Shown here: positions 59,736 through 64,000 of the stretch, one piece after another | How the letters are laid out: each line of letters opens with the position of its first letter | Numbering within the stretch: position 1 is the first letter of the stretch | NCBI GenBank assembly: GCA_026874595.1 | Contig: CM049311.1 | Location: 63,883,453 to 63,947,452 of the forward strand | Origin: Sipunculus nudus | Lineage: Eukaryota > Annelida > Sipuncula > Golfingiida > Sipunculidae | DNA length: 64,000 bases | Direction: 5' to 3' | Notes under the pieces: model-generated | The model's input: the letters and a program-made list of their open reading frames with translations, nothing else | What the model was told of the DNA's origin: nothing | Database searches by the model: none | Translations under genes and position numbers: made by a program

Positions 59736-62290
59736 TAAAGTGAAAGGGGCCTCTCCAATTAATCGTTTTATATTCAGAGTGAATCAATACATAAATTTGA
59801 TTCCTTGAATAATTCTATTCACGAACACCTTTAACAAAATAAACACCTTATCTATACTTAAAACAGAGTAAAAGAATACATTAAAAAAAAAGGGAATTAC
59901 TTCCGGAACGAAAGAGTACACTGTCCATGGCCCTCCGGACTATGTGTAATCTTTTGTAAATGAATGCAAATAAATATAAATTTTGGTTAATTTCTTCCAT
60001 GCATGGATCTATTGTATACTAAATAAAAGATTTACCATTCTGTTATTCCGTAACTATTGTGTACCATCACTCAGGAATTTCTATACATTTCCATGCATTC
60101 TAATGGGCCTTAAAAACTCTTGACCCATCCAAGCCCTTTGAACCCAAAGGGTTAAAACCTATATTAACTAGCTATTGCTATTTGATATAAATTTGGGACT
60201 TAAACTTGAGACTTCATCGTCAAGCCTGTTCTTGTACCTTGAAACTCCTGAGCCCCAAGTCCCCATAGGCCCTTTCGATCATTTTTGATTAAAACTATAA
60301 GCTATAAAACAAAAGAAAAAACAAAGTTCCGAATTAATATGCAAGTGTTTAACTGGGCCCTTTAGGAGACAAAGCCCGACCCGGTCCCTTTTAGTCGTCC
60401 TGATGACAGCCATATAAATGCAAGTTGGTATAAAAGCTAACTGCACATTAATTGGCGTAAGTATCCAGTCTCTCATAGCGGAGAAAAACGAGGCGAAAGG
60501 TTGGAGCTACGGAAGCTAGCGCTATATAAAAGCCAAAGGAGATTTTCCATTTTTAAGTATTTTCTGGTGTTCTTCACCTAGGAATCTCCAGACAGGCCCT
60601 GGCCTTTGGATCATTCTTAGAAAGTCTATAATTATGTTTATAGTTAGTTACTTGACATTAATCATTCCTAGGCTAAAATAAAATCAAGTGAGATTTCCAC
60701 ATTTTTAAACATTTTATAGGGCCCTATAGGAAATTCCTGACCGGTATGGGTCCCTTAATTTGGGCCCCTCGGTTTGATTAAAAACTCCAAGCATGCTTGT
60801 CTTATGACAAACGGGATGGGCATTTCTTTCGCACTATATAGGACACACCTGACTTATCCAGACCCTCGCGGGGTCTCCGAACTTAAATTTATATAAGCTT
60901 AAATAAAAACTAAATAAGACCTACATTTTCAAACATATTATTCTGATCTACAGGAAATTAATGGTCGATCTGGGCCCGTCGTCCCCCAGTTACGGTGTAC
61001 TTGGTGACCCAACCGCTCAAAGGCCCTGCTTTAAGTTAGATAAACCTTGGCGGGGAATGATCATCACACACTGACGTTACCTGAACCTACCAGAGAACCG
61101 GTATCTATTGGCCAACGCCAAGACTCTCGTGCCCCATGCATAACACGGCATGACCTATGCACGGGCAGCAGCTTCCAATGAGGATTTTGCTTGGTTCATC
61201 ATAGCTACTAGAGGGTGTCATCCTGTTAATTCTGTTACTAAACTGAAACAGTTTATCTAGGGCCTAGGCCTGATAAATACAACTATGTTGCCTTATTTTG
61301 CATTTAGGTTAAGGCAAATGTCGAAATTTCTTAAACAGATTTAGCCCCCCCCCCCCCGAAAAAAACGCGCCCCTGCATAAATTAACTTTACACACACCAA
61401 ATAAGCATGCATATATATTATATATATATTTATATATATATATATTGTTGTCCGTGGACGCAAAGTTCACTCGAAGGGCACCACGTGGCTAGCCTTATCG
61501 CTGCGCATTTGATCACGTTTATTCCGATAAAGGGTCGATGAGGTAAGAAACTCTCCTTGGACAGTGCATGGGATGTCCTATGTCAAGTCATTTGCCGAGT
61601 GCACGAATCAAATCTTTAGATTATGTGGACTTGTGAAGAAGGATACATGAAACGCCGATTGCCTCGATTGTTTAAGGTACATATAAAAATCGTTAGTTTT
61701 ATTTTTATTCCCTAAATAAGAAAAGATTTCTCCCAAAGGGAAAATTTATCCTAAAGGCAATAAATGATTTATCGAATACAGATTTAGATTCAACCAGTGT
61801 CTGTTTTTAATTGTGTAATCTGGTTTTTCGTAAAAATGACATGTATCTTCTTTTTAAAAGTGTTCATATTAGTGAACCTTTACGCATATGCGAATTTATC
61901 GATTTATTAAAGTATCGTATGAATCACTCTCACGTTATCATACTGAGACTTACCGATTTAATGTACCATGCATGATTTATCCTTAAACTGTCGATTTAGA
62001 CATCAAGGATCCCTTGATCAAGGATGATAATCTGCGTTCTGTGTCTGCAATTTTCAACTTATAATCGGAAAATTAAACGTTAACCAGCGCGCAGGTGTGT
62101 TAGGCTTATGACAAACAATTTCGAAAATCAACCTTGCTTTAAGTTATCTAGATATATTAATATTCTGCAAGAGTTTGCACCATTTGCAACGCTTTTGTAA
62201 ATCGAATATTGATAAATTTATTTGATTCTATAGTTATACTGTCACAGCTACAGTTAGATTGATGCATTATATCGAATATATTTTTTTCAG
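59736..62290. other. Intergenic upstream of copy 6, no gene seen
   Basis: 2.5 kb with repeated GGCCC/GGGCC patches and an AT tract (61409-61445). A candidate non-coding first exon of copy 6 ends at the strong donor GATGAG|GTAAGA (61543); an E-box CACGTG lies at 61482-61487. No ORF resembles a known protein. Confidence 0.4.
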
Positions 62291-62316
62291 CTAAACTGCA
62301 TTTCAGAATTTTAAAC
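62291..62316 (+). other. 5' UTR portion of copy 6
   Basis: Acceptor TTTTTTTCAG (ends 62290) followed by 26 nt to ATG. Matches the arrangement upstream of copies 2, 3 and 4. Confidence 0.5.
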
Positions 62317-62543
62317 ATGGAACTGAAAAGGCCAAGTGTGTCCCGAATGAGAGATATTATGGGTATCGAGGTGGCGATATTATTTTACTTCATGGCTCAA
62401 ACGATTGGCATTCCGCTCACTCAATCCCTGGTGTATCGGAAAGCGTGTCTTCAACGTTACCATGACAACTACTTGTGTGACAACCTGAAGAGTGGAAATT
62501 ATAGTCAGGAGGAAGACGAAGTACAGACGGTCGCATCTCACTG
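62317..62543 (+). CDS. copy 6, coding exon 1
   Basis: ATG in AAACATGG context. The donor TCTCACTG|GTAACA is the first of about 28 near-identical copies of that junction. Confidence 0.88.
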
Positions 62544-64000
62544 GTAACACACACACACACGATCACCTCTAACTGGTAACACACACACAAACGATCACCT
62601 CTCACTGGTAATACACACAAAATCTTCTGTCACTGGTAACACACATAATCACCTCTCACTGGTAACACTCACACACAATCACCTCTCACTGGTAACACAC
62701 ACACGATCACCTCTTTCTGGTACCACACACTATCACCTCTCACTGGTAACACACACACAATCACCTCTCACTGGTAACACACACAAGATCACCTCTCACT
62801 GGTAACACACACAATCATCTCTCACTGGTAACACACACACGATCACCTCGAACTGGTAACACACACACGATCACCTCGAACTGGTAATACACACACATTA
62901 TTCTGTCACTGGTAACACACACTATCACCTATCACTGGTAACACACACAATCACCTCTCACTGGTAACACACACACTATTATCTGTCACTGGTAAAACAC
63001 ACACAATCACCTCTTGCTGGTAACACACACGATCACCTCTCACTGGTAACACACACAAGATCACCTCTCACTGGTAACACACACACGATCACCTCTCACT
63101 GGTAACACACACACACGATCACCTCTAACTGGTAACACACACACACGATCACCTCTCACTGGTAATACACACACAATATTCTGTCACTGGTAACACACAC
63201 ACAATCATCTCTCACTGGTTACACACACACACACACGATCACCTCTCACTGGTAACACACACACGATCGCCTCTCAATGGTAACACACACACGATCGCCT
63301 CTCGTTGGTAACACTAGAATATTAGAACATTAGAATATTCATAGTACATTGCACCCACGCTATCATCTCGATAAAGCGAGCTTTTCTGGCGTCCTTTTCA
63401 TGAATAATGAACAAGGCAATTAAATCAAATTTGTTTTTCGCGGCTATAGGAGCACGCTTTTGCTGGTTCTAGACCTAACGTTCAGCATTACCCCGAGTGC
63501 ATCGAGGATTCGATCAGTCAAATAAAGCCATATAATACTGTCCCGTTTAAGGTGCACACGTATCATTGTTCAGTTTACTTTTTTTCGTCGTGTTTCTTCA
63601 TTATTCATGAAATAGACCAGTTTCTCGCTGGATCAAGCGAGAACTGCCACAGATTTTGTAAGTTGATACATTTTTTATCTGTATCTCGCTCATACGGAAA
63701 TTCTTGGCTGAAAATCTGAGTCATAAAGTTACGAAAGGACACAAAGATACAATTATATTTCTTTACGACATATATGTAAACTTAAACAAAAATTTAACGT
63801 ACCATGCAAACGACAATTTAACTGTATTTAGAACATAAATCTCAGGCTGCATGGATACAGTTTTCGACAGGATCTCTACTTATATTTTATAACTCTCCTT
63901 TTTGTACATATTTCTTCTAGGTACCTTTACCAAAGCCTGGCAAACATTATACCCGCTACTTTCTTAACTTTCATTCTCGGATCCTGGACGGACAGAAACA
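62317..64000 (+). CDS. SLC46-family MFS transporter, copy 6 (5' end, continues outside window)
   Basis: Exon 1 is 62317-62543 and exon 2 begins at 63921 after TTCTTCTAG and runs off the window. Exon 1 has the family's 227 nt and ends with Trp76 split TG|G. The N-terminus is MELKRPSVSRMRDIMGIEVA, TM1 about residues 14-33, loop 1 with Cys44, Cys54 and an NYS sequon at 61, then EEDEVQTVASHW. Exon 2 starts YLYQSLANIIPATFLTF and reaches the motif-A-like GSWTDRN. QRYHDN and VQTVASHW are shared with pseudogene 4, so the two form a subgroup apart from copies 2 and 3. No disruption is seen in the visible part. Intron 1 opens with a minisatellite made from the splice donor itself. Confidence 0.87.
62535..63315. 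repeat. Minisatellite of about 28 units derived from the exon 1 splice donor
   Basis: Units of 24-34 bp, consensus CACTGGTAACACACACACGATCACCTCT. The first CACTGGTAAC is the real exon/intron boundary; CTGGTAA recurs with minor changes (AACTGG, CTGGTAC, CTGGTTA) to 63312. Every unit keeps a donor-like G|GTAAC. Confidence 0.93.
63921..64000 (+). CDS. copy 6, start of coding exon 2
   Basis: Completes Trp76, then YLYQSLANIIPATFLTFILG and SWTDRN, TM2 and the TM2-TM3 turn. Cut by the window end. Confidence 0.87.

Noticed and set aside
62535-63315. CRISPR-like array (regular repeats and spacers)
   Set aside because: Host is an animal, units are 24-34 bp without distinct spacers, and the unit derives from the adjacent splice donor.
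1-64000. tRNA, rRNA or microRNA genes
   Set aside because: No cloverleaf, rRNA block or convincing precursor was recognised by eye; a covariance-model scan would be needed.

Overview
The window is animal (metazoan) nuclear DNA. It is AT-rich, has long introns with GT/AG boundaries, and carries many AT microsatellites, MITEs, hAT-type elements, a LINE fragment and complex tandem repeats. The repeat style and gene family suggest a lophotrochozoan, most likely a mollusc. That placement is inference from repeat content and was not tested.

All recognisable protein-coding sequence belongs to one gene family on the + strand: 12-TM major facilitator transporters of the SLC46 type (proton-coupled folate transporter / SLC46A3-like). 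Six tandem copies can be followed. Copy 1 is the 3' half of a gene (exons from 99 to about 3664). Copy 2 is a complete 7-coding-exon gene (15068-20500, 483 aa). Copy 3 is complete (26447-35593, 574 aa) with an expanded cytoplasmic loop. Copy 4 (41189-45350) is a young pseudogene: stop at codon 2, altered exon 1 junction codon, one-base deletion in exon 2. Copy 5 (49900 to about 54750) is an old pseudogene broken by a nested transposon. Copy 6 (62317 to the window end) is the 5' end of a gene that continues outside. Intron positions and phases (2,1,1,1,2,1) are the same in every copy, which lets the tiny exons (84, 56 and about 60 nt) be placed. An AG splice acceptor lies just upstream of the ATG in copies 2, 3, 4 and 6, so a non-coding first exon is likely.

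The rest is repeat-rich intergenic or intronic DNA. 3665-15067 has no gene I can support; it holds an interspersed repeat in two copies and AT tracts. Intron 6 of copy 3 holds a dimeric (about 140 + 140 bp) tandem array. 35594-41188 includes a CpG/CCAAT-rich stretch. 45351-49899 has nothing recognisable. 54770-59740 holds a TA-flanked inverted-repeat element and a long tandem array (units about 340 bp, plus short units of about 155 bp carrying perfect AGGTCA-N3-TGACCT palindromes). That array is interrupted by a 5'-truncated LINE with a 9-bp target duplication. At the far end, the splice donor of copy 6 exon 1 has been amplified into a 28-unit minisatellite.

Functionally the window is a transporter cluster. 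Known SLC46 members move folates, muropeptides or cyclic dinucleotides across plasma or lysosomal membranes with protons; which substrate these copies use cannot be read from sequence.
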